From NCBI GenBank assembly GCA_028287465.1, contig JAQBPO010000094.1, forward strand, positions 1 to 63,396: a stretch of 63,396 bases of DNA, in the 5' to 3' direction. The DNA comes from Fibrobacterota bacterium. GTDB lineage: Bacteria > Fibrobacterota > Fibrobacteria > UBA11236. How positions within the stretch are numbered: the stretch's first letter is position 1; the number at the start of each line of letters is the position of its first letter. The notes beneath the pieces are model-generated. The model was not told the DNA's origin, did not search any database, and was given only the letters and a program-made list of their open reading frames with translations. Positions 9,023 to 17,903 of this stretch are shown here, piece after piece. Both the position numbers and the translations under genes were made by a program.

Positions 9023-9052
9023 GCCCGGCGATCGATTCTTTCGAAGCCGGGC
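9023..9052. terminator. Inverted repeat between convergent genes
   Basis: GCCCGGC at 9023-9029 is perfectly complementary to GCCGGGC at 9046-9052, with a 16-nt loop. It sits between two convergent genes, so a bidirectional transcription end is plausible, but there is no strong T-run. Confidence 0.35.
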
Positions 9053-9061
9053 TTCCCGCTT

Positions 9062-10384
9062 TCAATTCCCCGATAACTCGCGAGAAGCCTTGAACACGTT
9101 TTCGAACAGCTTCTCCAACTTGCCCGTCGGCGTCGCGGAGAACGCCAGGCGCAGGATGCTCCCGAAGTTGATCGTGCCCGTGGAATAATCCTTCAGCAGC
9201 TTCTGGCGCAGCGCTTCCGGATCGGCCTTGGGCTTGATGCACATGAAGTAGCCCGAGTTGAACGGGAGCGGCGAGAACTGCTCCTTGTACTCCGGATGGG
9301 CGGCCAGGATCCGCTTCACCTCGTCATAACGCCTCTTGAGCAGGTCGAACTTCTGCTTCTTCTCGGACTCGTATTCCCCCGCGGACCAGGAACGCACCAG
9401 CAGGGACTGGGCCGGATTGGACGAATTGGAAATGTTGCCGCGGATGGCGCCGCCGGTCTTGGCTTCCAGCGCCTCGTACAGGGCCGGGGTGCCGCCCTTG
9501 ATGGCGTAGGTCAGGAAGCCCACGCGGAATCCCCAAACGTAATCCTCTTTGGTCGCGCCGTCGATCTTGACCGCGAGCACGTTGGGATGGAGGTCGCCCA
9601 GATCGCAGAAGATGGACTGCTTATAGACGTTGTCCTCGAACACCAGGCCGAAATACGCGTCGTCGATGAGCACGACGACCTTGTCGCCCTTGGCGGCGGC
9701 GGCGTTCACGGCGGCGACGATCTCCTTCACCTCGGAAGGGAGCGGGGTATAGCCCGAGGGATTGTTGGGGAAGTTCAGGAGGACGATCTTCTTCCCGTTC
9801 TTCGAAGGCGCGGCCAGCTTGGCCTTGAGCCCGGCGGTGTTGAAGCGTCCCTCGGGGACGCCGCCTCCCGCTTCGGTATATGTGGGGAAGGTGTCCAGGC
9901 CGGCGCCGAAAGCGTTGGTGAAGATGAGCCCGTAGTTCTCCCAGAACAGATCCGGCAGGATGACGGTGTCGCCTTCGTCGCAGAAGAGATAGCCGGCCAT
10001 GGAGAGGCCGTGGGTGAGGGCGGCGGTGACGACCGGATTGCTGAAAGTCTTACCCGCGAGCCCCGGGTTCTTCTTCTCGATCATGCCCTTCCAGATCTTG
10101 CGGATGTCCGCGCGGCCCGGGCTGGGCGCGTAGGGGTAGGCGTCGTTGGCGGGAAGGTTCAGGTTCTTGGAGATGCTCGGGAGGGCCACGGGCGATCCAT
10201 CGTCCTCGAGGGCGATGCCGATGGTGGCGTTGATTTCCTTGCCGTTGGCTTCCGCGGACTGGGCGAGGATGCCGAGTTTCGGGAAGAATATGGCCTTGCC
10301 TTTGGCGGAGAGCATGTCCAACACGGCGGGATTGGCGGCCTTGATGGCGTCGTTCAGTTTTACGGCTTGCAGGTCGAGTTCCAT
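9062..10384 (-). CDS. PLP-dependent aminotransferase, class I/II
   Basis: Full-length fold-type I aminotransferase of 440 residues. PNNPSGYTP is the substrate/PLP-binding NNP motif, VVVLIDDAYFGL carries the Asp that contacts the pyridine nitrogen, and DGATKEDYVWGFRVGF near residue 277 holds the candidate Schiff-base Lys followed by the phosphate-binding Arg. The N-terminal VLDMLSAKGKAIFFP and the overall layout match a less studied aminotransferase subgroup rather than AspC or HisC, so the substrate is uncertain. A GAGGAAG ribosome-binding site precedes ATG 10384. It lies 130 bp downstream of the MFS gene on the same strand. Confidence 0.85.
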   Translation of the reverse strand: MELDLQAVKLNDAIKAANPAVLDMLSAKGKAIFFPKLGILAQSAEANGKEINATIGIALEDDGSPVALPSISKNLNLPANDAYPYAPSPGRADIRKIWKGMIEKKNPGLAGKTFSNPVVTAALTHGLSMAGYLFCDEGDTVILPDLFWENYGLIFTNAFGAGLDTFPTYTEAGGGVPEGRFNTAGLKAKLAAPSKNGKKIVLLNFPNNPSGYTPLPSEVKEIVAAVNAAAAKGDKVVVLIDDAYFGLVFEDNVYKQSIFCDLGDLHPNVLAVKIDGATKEDYVWGFRVGFLTYAIKGGTPALYEALEAKTGGAIRGNISNSSNPAQSLLVRSWSAGEYESEKKQKFDLLKRRYDEVKRILAAHPEYKEQFSPLPFNSGYFMCIKPKADPEALRQKLLKDYSTGTINFGSILRLAFSATPTGKLEKLFENVFKASRELSGN

Positions 10385-10514
10385 TGCGCTTCCTCAGGTT
10401 TGGGCCGGGGGGAAATTTACTTAATTGCGGACCGGATCCGGGAAGCGCGGAATCCCGTGAATGCCGGCCATTCCGGGCCTTCCGGTCTTCGGGAAGGCTT
10501 TGGGGCGGGCGGGG

Positions 10515-12005
10515 TCAGCCGGCCCGGAAGCCCCGGAAAACGATGCGGATGAGGCCCGCCCCGATGCGGAAGCCCGGCAATTCCATGTACACGTCCATGG
10601 GGCTCTTGGCCAAAGGCTCCACGACGTCCCTGAACTTGCGGAAGAACAGGAAGAAGATCGCCAGGCGCAGGATCCCGGAGAGCAGGAAGAGGCTTTGCAG
10701 TTGGCCGGCATGGATGGCGGGAAGGGCGGGCATGCGCGTGGCCAGCAGGCCGCCGCCCAGGGAGAAGGCGCAGCCGATGAGTCCGATCAACAGGGAGGCG
10801 AAGGCGATGAAATGGCTGCGGTGCCTTTGGTCGGTGGCGTTCAGCATGTGGTTGAAGTTGGCCAGGTTGTAGCCGCCCCAGGTGGCGCCGCTATAGAAGC
10901 AGAAGGCCCAGATCACCCACCGGCTTCCGGAGAAGACGTAGGGGAACGGGATGAGCGCGACCAGCAGGCCCGTGATCCACAAGACCCGGCCGGTGCCGCG
11001 GTGATCCGCGAGGCGGCCCCAGAATCCCGCGAAGGCGATGGAGCCGAACACGGTGAGGGACAGGCAGATGGAGAGGAACAGATAGGAGTAGTGCAGATCG
11101 CGCAGGTACCATACGGCGAAGAAAGGGCCGGACATCGAGGCCGCGCCCTGGAACAGGCCCGTGGCCAGGCAATAGGTGAGGAAGTCGCGGCCGGGCCGGA
11201 ACTTCAACGGAGAGAACGCCTCCAGGGCGACCGTGGAGACGGGTTCGTGCTGGCGCGCGATGAAGGCGCAGGATATGGTCCGGAGGGCGGCCGCGACCGC
11301 GAAGACGCAGGCGAACAACGTCCATGGCGCGTTATGCGAGTCGTACTTCCGGGAGATGACCCCTGCGGTGAGGGAACAGGACAAGTACATCCAGGAGAAG
11401 AACACGCTGCGCCAGGCGAAGTGGCGTCCGCGCGCCGAACCCGGGATGAGATCGCCCATCCAGGCCACCCAGTAGGGACCGGTGAGGTTGGCGCTCAGGG
11501 CCGCGGCCACGAACAATGCGATATAGGCCGCGGGCGCCAAGCGTCCGGGAAGCCAGCCCGCGAACCCGGCCAGGAACAGGAACAGGCATTGCCCGCGGAC
11601 GCCCCAAAGGATGTAATGCTTGCGGCCTTTTTTCGGATCGGCCAGGGCGGGCAGCAGGAACTGCGCGAACGATCCCAGCAAGGTGGGGAGCGAGCTCATC
11701 AAGGCGATGCCCATGGAGGAGGCGCGCAAGGAGACGGCCGCGGCGACGCCGAAGGTATCCACCAAGGCGATCATGCCGTTGGCCGCGATCCCGTCGCGGA
11801 AGCTGTTCAAAAGCGCGCCCCGGATCACGGGAGGTCCCACGTAGATCCCGCCCAATTCCGTTTTGCCGGATTCCACGACCGGGGCTTGCGGCGGCGCGCC
11901 GAAGCCGATGGCTTCCGGCTCCGCTACGGCCAGGATGGGATCGATCCGTTCGCGGCCGATGGGCAAAGGCTTGGATGCGGATATGGAAGAGGATTCGTCG
12001 TGCAT
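10515..12005 (-). CDS. Major facilitator superfamily transporter
   Basis: The 496-residue product has about 12 hydrophobic segments after a polar N-terminal extension of about 60 residues that probably lies in the cytoplasm. The short loop FWGRLADHRGTGRVLW between segments is the MFS motif A-like element (G-x-LADxxG-R). Substrate is unknown; the overall pattern resembles uncharacterised MFS proteins annotated as sugar or drug transporters. Upstream on the minus strand, TATATT lies about 25 bases before the start and could be the -10 of its own promoter. It follows argH after a 215-bp gap holding short tandem repeats. Confidence 0.8.
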   Translation of the reverse strand: MHDESSSISASKPLPIGRERIDPILAVAEPEAIGFGAPPQAPVVESGKTELGGIYVGPPVIRGALLNSFRDGIAANGMIALVDTFGVAAAVSLRASSMGIALMSSLPTLLGSFAQFLLPALADPKKGRKHYILWGVRGQCLFLFLAGFAGWLPGRLAPAAYIALFVAAALSANLTGPYWVAWMGDLIPGSARGRHFAWRSVFFSWMYLSCSLTAGVISRKYDSHNAPWTLFACVFAVAAALRTISCAFIARQHEPVSTVALEAFSPLKFRPGRDFLTYCLATGLFQGAASMSGPFFAVWYLRDLHYSYLFLSICLSLTVFGSIAFAGFWGRLADHRGTGRVLWITGLLVALIPFPYVFSGSRWVIWAFCFYSGATWGGYNLANFNHMLNATDQRHRSHFIAFASLLIGLIGCAFSLGGGLLATRMPALPAIHAGQLQSLFLLSGILRLAIFFLFFRKFRDVVEPLAKSPMDVYMELPGFRIGAGLIRIVFRGFRAG

Positions 12006-12146
12006 GAGAGGAAGGTTTCAGTCCCGTCCCCAATATATCATAAAGCCCCGCCGGAATGGAAGACGGGATTCGCGCGATCCGCTATTGGGAAAGGATTGGT
12101 AAAAACCCCGCAGCCCCGGACGCCACGAGGCTGGAAGGCGAACCCT

Positions 12147-12196
12147 GGTCGACCGGCGACCAAAGGTCGACCGGCGACAAAGGGTCTACCGGCCGG
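12147..12196. repeat. 18-bp direct repeats downstream of argH
   Basis: Two near-identical 18-bp units (GGTCGACCGGCGACCAAA and GGTCGACCGGCGACAAAG) at 12147-12164 and 12165-12182 are followed by a partial third (GGTCTACCGGCCGG). They lie in the 215-bp gap between argH and the MFS gene, and each unit contains the palindrome GGTCGACC. Confidence 0.7.
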
Positions 12197-12220
12197 TTCG
12201 CGGGGACGGTCAGGGGGAAG

Positions 12221-13678
12221 TCAAAGGCCGAGGATGCGCTTCGCCTTGGCCAATTGCGCCTTCACCGACGCGCTTCCCGTTCCGCCCTGGATATTGCGGC
12301 GTTCCGCGGAATAGGCGAAGGTCAGTTTCTTGCGGAAGGCTTTGCCGTCCGGGATGTCCGCCCACTCCGCCTCGGGGAGATCCAGGAAGGATGTCCCGGC
12401 CGCCTCGGCCTTGCCGATCATGCGCCCTACGATATGATGCGCGTCGCGGAAGGCCACGCCCTTGTCCACGAGGTAGTCCGCCAGATCCGTGGCCAGCATG
12501 CCCGGATGCATCTTGCGTTCGATCTCGTCCTTGCGGAACTTAAGGGAGTCCACGGCCTCGGCCATCACCGTCAGGCAGAGACCCAGGGTCTCCACGGTGT
12601 CGAATACGGGTTCCTTGTCCTCCTGCAGATCGCGATCGTAGGCGTGCGGCAGTCCTTTCATCACGGTGAACAGGCGCGTGAAGTTGCCGAGCAGGCGGCC
12701 GGACTTGCCGCGGATCAATTCCATGGAGTCCGGATTCTTCTTCTGCGGCATCATGCTGGAGCCGGAGGTATAGGCCTCGCCCAGCTCGATGTACGCGAAC
12801 TCCTGGGTGGACCAGAGCACGAAGTCCTCGGCATAGTTGCTGAGCAGGGCGCCCAGGATGGCGCCGGCGCCCAGGAACTCCAAGGCCCAGTCGCGGTGCG
12901 CGGTGGCGTCGATGCTGTTGGGCGAGAGTTCCGGGAAGCCCAGCCTCGCGGCCACCAATTCCCGCTTGTAGGGGAAGGCGGAGCCTGCGAGGGCCCCGGA
13001 TCCCAGGGGCATCTGGCCCGCGGAAACGCTTGCATGGCGCAGGCGGGACTTGTCCCGTTCCAGCGCCCAGAAGAAGGAGAGAAGGTAATGGCCGATGTAG
13101 ATGGGCTGGGCCTGCTGCACGTGGGTGTACCCGGGCATGAGGGCGCTCTTGTATTCCAAGGCCTTCCGGTACACGGCGGCCTGCAATCCGGTCACGAGGG
13201 CTTCCAGGGTCTCCGCCTGGCGGCGCACGTAGAGCTTCAAATCCGTCGCCACCTGATCGTTGCGGCTGCGGCCCGTGTGGAGCTTCTTGCCCAGATCGCC
13301 GATCCGCTCCGTGAGGATGCGCTCCACCGCCATGTGGATATCTTCATCGGATGGCTTGAACAGATCCCGGCCGGCTTCCAGATCGGAGAGGACCTGCTTC
13401 AGGCCCGCCAGCATGGTCGCGAGTTCGGCGGCGGTCAGCACCCCGGCGGCCTTCAGTCCATGGGCATGGGCCATGCTGCCTTCGATGTCCTCCCGGAACA
13501 GCTTCCGGTCGAAGGACAGGCTGATGGAAAGGCGTTCCATGGAGGAGGCCATGGAGCCTTGGAAGCGTCCCGCCCAAAGGTTGGCCCCGGGGGTCTTTTT
13601 CGAGGTCTTATCCGGAGTCTTGCCCGGAGACCGCTTCGGGGTCTTGGAACCGGCTTTGGCGCCCATCATGCTCTTCAT
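12221..13678 (-). CDS. argH: Argininosuccinate lyase
   Basis: Last step of arginine synthesis: cleavage of argininosuccinate to arginine and fumarate, in the cytoplasm, as a homotetramer. The fumarase/aspartase superfamily signature SGSSMMPQKKNPD is intact, and LHTGRSRNDQVATD and MPGYTHVQQAQP mark the other two active-site regions. The family-type start NLWAGRF is reached only after about 32 Lys/Ser/Thr/Pro-rich residues, an unusual basic extension that is probably disordered. AAAGGACAGGG precedes ATG 13678; ATG codons at residues 4-5 are alternatives. No other arg genes are nearby. Confidence 0.95.
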   Translation of the reverse strand: MKSMMGAKAGSKTPKRSPGKTPDKTSKKTPGANLWAGRFQGSMASSMERLSISLSFDRKLFREDIEGSMAHAHGLKAAGVLTAAELATMLAGLKQVLSDLEAGRDLFKPSDEDIHMAVERILTERIGDLGKKLHTGRSRNDQVATDLKLYVRRQAETLEALVTGLQAAVYRKALEYKSALMPGYTHVQQAQPIYIGHYLLSFFWALERDKSRLRHASVSAGQMPLGSGALAGSAFPYKRELVAARLGFPELSPNSIDATAHRDWALEFLGAGAILGALLSNYAEDFVLWSTQEFAYIELGEAYTSGSSMMPQKKNPDSMELIRGKSGRLLGNFTRLFTVMKGLPHAYDRDLQEDKEPVFDTVETLGLCLTVMAEAVDSLKFRKDEIERKMHPGMLATDLADYLVDKGVAFRDAHHIVGRMIGKAEAAGTSFLDLPEAEWADIPDGKAFRKKLTFAYSAERRNIQGGTGSASVKAQLAKAKRILGL

Positions 13679-13739
13679 CCCTGTCCTTTTGGTTCAGGAA
13701 AAAAGAGTAGAAAGTTTTCGGGTCAAACCCCGGGAAGGG

Positions 13740-14015
13740 TCATCGCGGACCGTTGCGGAGGATGCGGACCAGGGAGTATTCCACCTTCTTGATGAGCTGG
13801 AGCTTGGTTTCCTCGCTGTCGCAGCCGGTGCGCGTGGTGAATCCCACCTTGGAGTTCCGGATCACCTCGTCGATGTCCTCGTCGTCCAGCCAGGTGGAGA
13901 AATAGCGGGCCAGGCCCTTGAGGTTGGTGAAGGTATAGTTGTCCGTCCGGCGTTCGTCGAGGCGGTAGGCCCCGAAATTCCCGGTCGGCCCATTTTGATG
14001 GCTTGTCGCTTCCAT
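13740..14015 (-). CDS. Hypothetical protein, 91 aa
   Basis: I do not recognise this small soluble protein. It is rich in charged residues (TWLDDEDIDEVIRNSKVGF) with a single Cys near residue 65 and a basic C-terminal helix. It lies 61 bp upstream of argH on the same strand and may be transcribed with it. A TAAGAT box five bases before ATG 14015, and no Shine-Dalgarno sequence, suggest a leaderless start. Confidence 0.55.
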   Translation of the reverse strand: MEATSHQNGPTGNFGAYRLDERRTDNYTFTNLKGLARYFSTWLDDEDIDEVIRNSKVGFTTRTGCDSEETKLQLIKKVEYSLVRILRNGPR

Positions 14016-14020
14016 ACCCT

Positions 14021-14026
14021 ATCTTA
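14021..14026 (-). promoter_or_regulatory. -10-like box TAAGAT, five bases before a start codon
   Basis: On the minus strand TAAGAT is followed by AGGGT and ATG 14015. No convincing -35 is visible. It fits the leaderless pattern seen at other genes here. Confidence 0.35.
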
Positions 14027-14163
14027 GGGCCAGGATGGGGGGGTCCGTCAAGAACGGTCCCAGGGGCAGGCTGTCGGGTTTTAGGGGTTTTTACGCGGGT
14101 TTTCGGGGGAAATTGGAGGAACGCGGGCTTTTCGGCGAAGGCAAAGGCGATCCCGGATCGATC

Positions 14164-15612
14164 CTAAGGCAGGATGAGATTGAAGGGGGCACTCATGCCG
14201 GCGCGCAGGGTCGTATCCGCGTCGCTGATGACCTGGATGAGGCATTGGGAGGACGGGGCCAATTCCCGGTCGGGAACCCAGGGCAGGATGGGCAGGCCGT
14301 CCTTGCCCGCATAGGCCTGGGCCAGGGTGATCCACTTCGCGCCGTTGCTCACCGATACCTGGACGGTCACCGGCCCTTTATAAGGCATGTCCCATTGGAT
14401 ATTATAGGCCCGGCCCGGCACCAGGGAGTCCCCCGGCCGGGGCAGGATGATCCGCGGCGGCGGAGGGGGAAGCCTCCTTACCGAGATGATGACGGTATCC
14501 ATGCGGGTGTGAAGGCCGATGGTCGCCGCGATTTCGAATTGATAGACGCCTTCCTCGCTGAAGCGGACTTCCGTCCGGAGCCGCGTAGGGCTGATGATGG
14601 TCGCGTACCGCGGTCCGAAGCCGTCGTGGAAAAAGGGCTCTCCCGCCCGCCCCGAATCGGCCGCCTCCTTGATGAGGCGCCATAGGAAGGACAGGCGCGA
14701 ATCCGCGGACCCGATCCCGGCGACGTTGGCCTCGAGGAAACTGGGCTGGCCCAGGAAGGCTTCATGATTGGTCCCCGCGGATACGCTGAACTCGGGTATC
14801 GAATCATGGAGATGGGTCGTGTCCACGGCGCCGACCGAGGTGGTGCGGGGACGGTAGACGAGGGTGGAGTCCGAGGTATTGAGTGAATCCGTTACCGGAT
14901 ACACCTTTCCGTCCGCGGCCAGCAGCCGCAGGGGGAACAACCCTTCCGGCATGTCATCGATGACGAAGACGCTGTCCACCAAGGTGGCCTGGAACGGCGT
15001 GCCCGGAACGAACATGCGGCCTCCGTCCCCGTGGATGGGTTCGCGCGAAACCCTTGCGGTATAGCGCACCAGGGGCCTGGGCCTCAGGTCGATGCGCTTG
15101 ATCGCGCCGCCGGCGCGTGAAAAGGCCTTGGCGGAGGAATCATACCTGAATCCCAGCGCAAGGCTGCCGGTGCGATCCTGGGTCCTCAGGATCAGGTTGA
15201 ACCGGGTCGCGGAGGAATCGCCTGTCCGGTAAACGGGCTCCCATGCGGCGGTCGCGACCGCTCCGGCTTTCGCCTGGGCGGTCCCCGCTTGCTTGGCCGC
15301 GGCGGTCTGGATGCGCGCGAAATCGTCCCCGGTGATATTGGTGAAGGAAGAGTTCCTGATCTTGACCGTCACCAGGGGCTCCGGATCCACGGCGGGATTC
15401 TGATCCTGGGCGTAAACGTCCAAATCACCCGTAACGCGCAGGGCCGCGCCGGAGGGATCGGTGAAGGCCACGGTGAGCTCGGGATTGTCCACTCCGGAAC
15501 TGGTCCCGCCGGCCATCTGGTTGTTCTCGCCGCAAGCGGCGAAGAAGGCGATTGCCGCCAAGGCGATCAGCGCGAATCTTGCGATGCTTTCGATGGCTTT
15601 GCGGGCAGGCAT
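14164..15612 (-). CDS. Large lipoprotein paired with a TIGR02147 regulator
   Basis: The signal peptide ends in AFFAACGE, a lipobox with Cys at about residue 27. The mature 455 residues are beta-rich and contain a Pro-rich linker (RRLPPPPPRIILP) before a C-terminal domain of Ig/fibronectin-like character (YNIQWDMPYKGPVTVQVSVS). No enzyme motif is seen. It begins 65 bp downstream of the TIGR02147 gene on the same strand, and that arrangement suggests co-transcription and a shared role at the cell surface. Family unassigned; Fibrobacter-type surface lipoprotein is my best description. Confidence 0.65.
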   Translation of the reverse strand: MPARKAIESIARFALIALAAIAFFAACGENNQMAGGTSSGVDNPELTVAFTDPSGAALRVTGDLDVYAQDQNPAVDPEPLVTVKIRNSSFTNITGDDFARIQTAAAKQAGTAQAKAGAVATAAWEPVYRTGDSSATRFNLILRTQDRTGSLALGFRYDSSAKAFSRAGGAIKRIDLRPRPLVRYTARVSREPIHGDGGRMFVPGTPFQATLVDSVFVIDDMPEGLFPLRLLAADGKVYPVTDSLNTSDSTLVYRPRTTSVGAVDTTHLHDSIPEFSVSAGTNHEAFLGQPSFLEANVAGIGSADSRLSFLWRLIKEAADSGRAGEPFFHDGFGPRYATIISPTRLRTEVRFSEEGVYQFEIAATIGLHTRMDTVIISVRRLPPPPPRIILPRPGDSLVPGRAYNIQWDMPYKGPVTVQVSVSNGAKWITLAQAYAGKDGLPILPWVPDRELAPSSQCLIQVISDADTTLRAGMSAPFNLILP

Positions 15613-15677
15613 GGATCACCGGGCGGGGGAAGTGGACCGCTTGCCCGGTAAGTTAGGAATTATTCCCGGCGCGGCCC

Positions 15678-16553
15678 TCATTCCGGCACCTTGCTGTTGG
15701 GGAAAAGCTGCAAGGTCAGGGAATAGACGCGGTCGACGTGGTTGTCCCGATCGATGATCTCCCGCAGTTCCTCCTGGAAGGAGCGGATGCGATCCTTGAT
15801 CGCCTGGAACCCGTCCTTGGATACGCTGAACATCAGGGCATTGTACTGGCGTTGATCCGCGGGCAGGGTTTCGAAGACCTGCATGGCCATACCGCCGAGC
15901 TCCTGGATATGCTGGCGCGCCGCCATGGCCTGCACGTTCTTTTCCGTGTAGATATGTCTCTCCGCCACGGCGTAACCGCTGGCGGTCTTCTTGATCAGGC
16001 CCAATTCCAGCAGGAGCTTGATCGCCTCCTCGGCCTGGGTGGGCGTGATGGGCGGCAGGATATTGGCGGCGATTACGCCCGGATGCCTCTGCTTCTGATC
16101 GATGCCGAAATAATTCCATACCGCGGAGTAATACCATTTGGAAAAGAAGCGATATTGGGTCTCGCCGACGATCTGGGCGCGCGAACTGCGGAACTTCGTC
16201 AACTGGGCGAAGAAATGGTTCTTCTCGGTCATGCCCTTGGCCTGGTTGAATTGCACCAGCAGATCGAAGTAGCGGTACTCGCGTTCGCCCAGGCGCATCG
16301 CCTTCCCGAATTTGATGCGGAGATTCTGGCTCAACTGGCGGCGTCCCTTGATGACCGCGGGCAGGAGGCTTGAACAGGATACGGGAAGGCCGGCTTCGCG
16401 GGCGAAGGTGCGCTGCGAGAAATCCCCGTCCACGGCTTTCCGGTACGCGTAATGGTCGCGCAGGAAATCCCTGTAATCGAGGTATTGCAGGATCTGCGGC
16501 GCCGCTGCGGGGACGCTCACCGTATCCTCTTCGTTTCGGCCCTTGGGGTCCAT
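15678..16553 (-). CDS. TIGR02147 family protein (Fibrobacter-type regulator)
   Basis: The opening ILQYLDYRDFLRDHYAYRK, followed by FSQRTFAREAGLP and a Ser-rich turn, is the hallmark of TIGR02147, a paralogous family known mainly from Fibrobacter. It has an N-terminal helix-turn-helix-like part and a C-terminal DUF4423-type region (winged-helix-like LLLELGLIKKTASGYAVAE near residue 175). A DNA-binding transcriptional role is inferred, not proven. Length (291 aa) is normal. ATG 16553 is preferred over TTG 16559 because TATACT lies exactly six bases upstream, predicting a leaderless transcript. It precedes a lipoprotein gene and is divergent from another. Confidence 0.85.
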   Translation of the reverse strand: MDPKGRNEEDTVSVPAAAPQILQYLDYRDFLRDHYAYRKAVDGDFSQRTFAREAGLPVSCSSLLPAVIKGRRQLSQNLRIKFGKAMRLGEREYRYFDLLVQFNQAKGMTEKNHFFAQLTKFRSSRAQIVGETQYRFFSKWYYSAVWNYFGIDQKQRHPGVIAANILPPITPTQAEEAIKLLLELGLIKKTASGYAVAERHIYTEKNVQAMAARQHIQELGGMAMQVFETLPADQRQYNALMFSVSKDGFQAIKDRIRSFQEELREIIDRDNHVDRVYSLTLQLFPNSKVPE

Positions 16554-16559
16554 GTCCAA

Positions 16560-16565
16560 AGTATA
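16560..16565 (-). promoter_or_regulatory. -10-like box TATACT for the TIGR02147 gene
   Basis: TATACT is followed by the six bases TTGGAC and then ATG 16553, with no Shine-Dalgarno site. A leaderless start is predicted. Confidence 0.5.
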
Positions 16566-16606
16566 CTACCCCGGATTGCGGGCCCGGAACTTTTTCACCC
16601 CCGAAA

Positions 16607-16625
16607 GTGAGGACAAATAATCCTC
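16607..16625. promoter_or_regulatory. Operator-like site, copy 1 (GTGAGGACAAATAATCCTC)
   Basis: The site contains the palindrome GAGGA-CAAATAA-TCCTC. The 17-bp core GTGAGGACAAATAATCC recurs exactly at 16759-16775. Copy 1 lies about 55 bp upstream of the TIGR02147 start. Confidence 0.5.
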
Positions 16626-16758
16626 TAAAAAAACCCTATTTAGGACCCTGGAAGGGTTTCCCATTCCGGGTACCCTTCCCATGACCCCATTTCTGGCCTT
16701 ATTTCAAGGACATTTCCGGAGATTCGATCCAGGAGGCGCGAGGACGCGGGCGGGCAAG

Positions 16759-16777
16759 GTGAGGACAAATAATCCCC
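16759..16777. promoter_or_regulatory. Operator-like site, copy 2 (GTGAGGACAAATAATCCCC)
   Basis: Second copy of the 17-bp core in the same orientation, 152 bp from copy 1 and about 80 bp before ATG 16856. The palindrome is imperfect here. The rest of the 300-bp gap holds no gene that I can see. Confidence 0.5.
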
Positions 16778-16855
16778 GCTTTTGACGGTGTTCCGCTGCC
16801 TGGGCGGCCCGGACGGAACTTATTCTATGGCAGGAACACTTCAACCGGAGGTTAT

Positions 16856-17659
16856 ATGAAGATGTCCATTCCGACCATGAAACTATTTACCGGACTCGGC
16901 CTCGCCGCCAGTCTGTTCTGGGGATGTCAGGATCTCCTGAGCCAGAACAAGGATGACGGCGCCACGGCCACCGATGAGACGGCGCTCCGCCTGTCCATCA
17001 AGGACGACAGCTCCTGCCGGGAACAATGGGGCGAGATCATCGCCGCACGCAAGGCCGGTACGGCCGACAGCGCCAAGGAAGCCGCCTTCCTGGCCGGTTG
17101 CGTGACCGAGCACAAGGCCGACCGGGATCATAAACCCCCGGTCATCCCGCCGCGCCTGGTCCCGGATTCCGCCAGCCGTTGCCATTGGATCGCCCGCCAG
17201 TTCGACGGCGGCCGCCCCGAAATGGCCGGTTCCTTCCGGCGCTATTGCCATGAGGATTGTGCCAAGCCGGATACCGCCGACAGCACCCGCCATCACGAGC
17301 TCTGCCGCGAGCCGGGTGATCGGGATTCGACGCATCATTGGGGAGATTCGACCCATCATTGGGATTCGACCGGGCATGGCCCGTTCATTCCCGGCGATAG
17401 CCTGCGTCCGCCCCGCCCTGATACGGGCAAGTGCGATTCGCTCCGGCCTCCCCGCGACACCTCCATCATCGTGCGGCCGCCGCACCATGGAGACACGTCC
17501 ATCATCGTGAAGCCGCCGTATCATGGCGGTGACAGCCTGCCCAAGCCGGTCCTGGACTGCGTGGCCTTGCGCGCCAAGCTTGCCGCCATCGACGCGGCTT
17601 CCCCGGACTATGCCCGCTTCAAGGCCTTCCTTGCCGAGGCTTGCCCGGAAACTCCTTGA
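16856..17659 (+). CDS. Lipoprotein with three Cys-flanked helical segments and a His/Asp-rich linker
   Basis: The signal peptide ends in SLFWGCQ, a lipobox with an aromatic position. The mature protein has three segments of about 30 residues bounded by Cys (C-REQWGEIIAARKAG..FLAGC, C-HWIARQFDGG..YCHEDC, C-VALRAKLAAID..FLAEAC) that look like degenerate copies of one disulfide-closed helical hairpin. Between copies 2 and 3 lies a low-complexity linker with STHHWGDSTHHWDSTGH and two copies of DTSIIV(R/K)PP(H/Y)HG, which might bind metal. It is divergent from the TIGR02147 gene and followed by a strong terminator. Function unknown. Confidence 0.7.
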   Translation: MKMSIPTMKLFTGLGLAASLFWGCQDLLSQNKDDGATATDETALRLSIKDDSSCREQWGEIIAARKAGTADSAKEAAFLAGCVTEHKADRDHKPPVIPPRLVPDSASRCHWIARQFDGGRPEMAGSFRRYCHEDCAKPDTADSTRHHELCREPGDRDSTHHWGDSTHHWDSTGHGPFIPGDSLRPPRPDTGKCDSLRPPRDTSIIVRPPHHGDTSIIVKPPYHGGDSLPKPVLDCVALRAKLAAIDAASPDYARFKAFLAEACPETP

Positions 17660-17718
17660 TCCATTAATCCCGATTGGGGATCCTTTGCGCCCATTCGCCT
17701 GGGCGCAGGGGGTGGGGA

Positions 17719-17750
17719 GGCGGGAGAGCTAGGGCTCCCGCCTTTTTTTT
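17719..17750 (+). terminator. Rho-independent terminator
   Basis: GGCGGGAG (17719-17726) pairs perfectly with CTCCCGCC (17735-17742) and is followed at once by eight T (17743-17750). It ends the Cys-repeat lipoprotein transcript. Confidence 0.9.
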
Positions 17751-17903
17751 CATCCCTATTCCCTTTTGCCCCCATTTTTTTCTCCCTCCCCGCGCCGAAA
17801 AATATTTTTTGAGTCCTGGGTGAATGCGATTCCCCCGGCGCCAGGGTCCGCGACCGCGACCCGTCCCAATCCGCGCCGATCCCATTTCCGGACCGGAGGC
17901 TCC

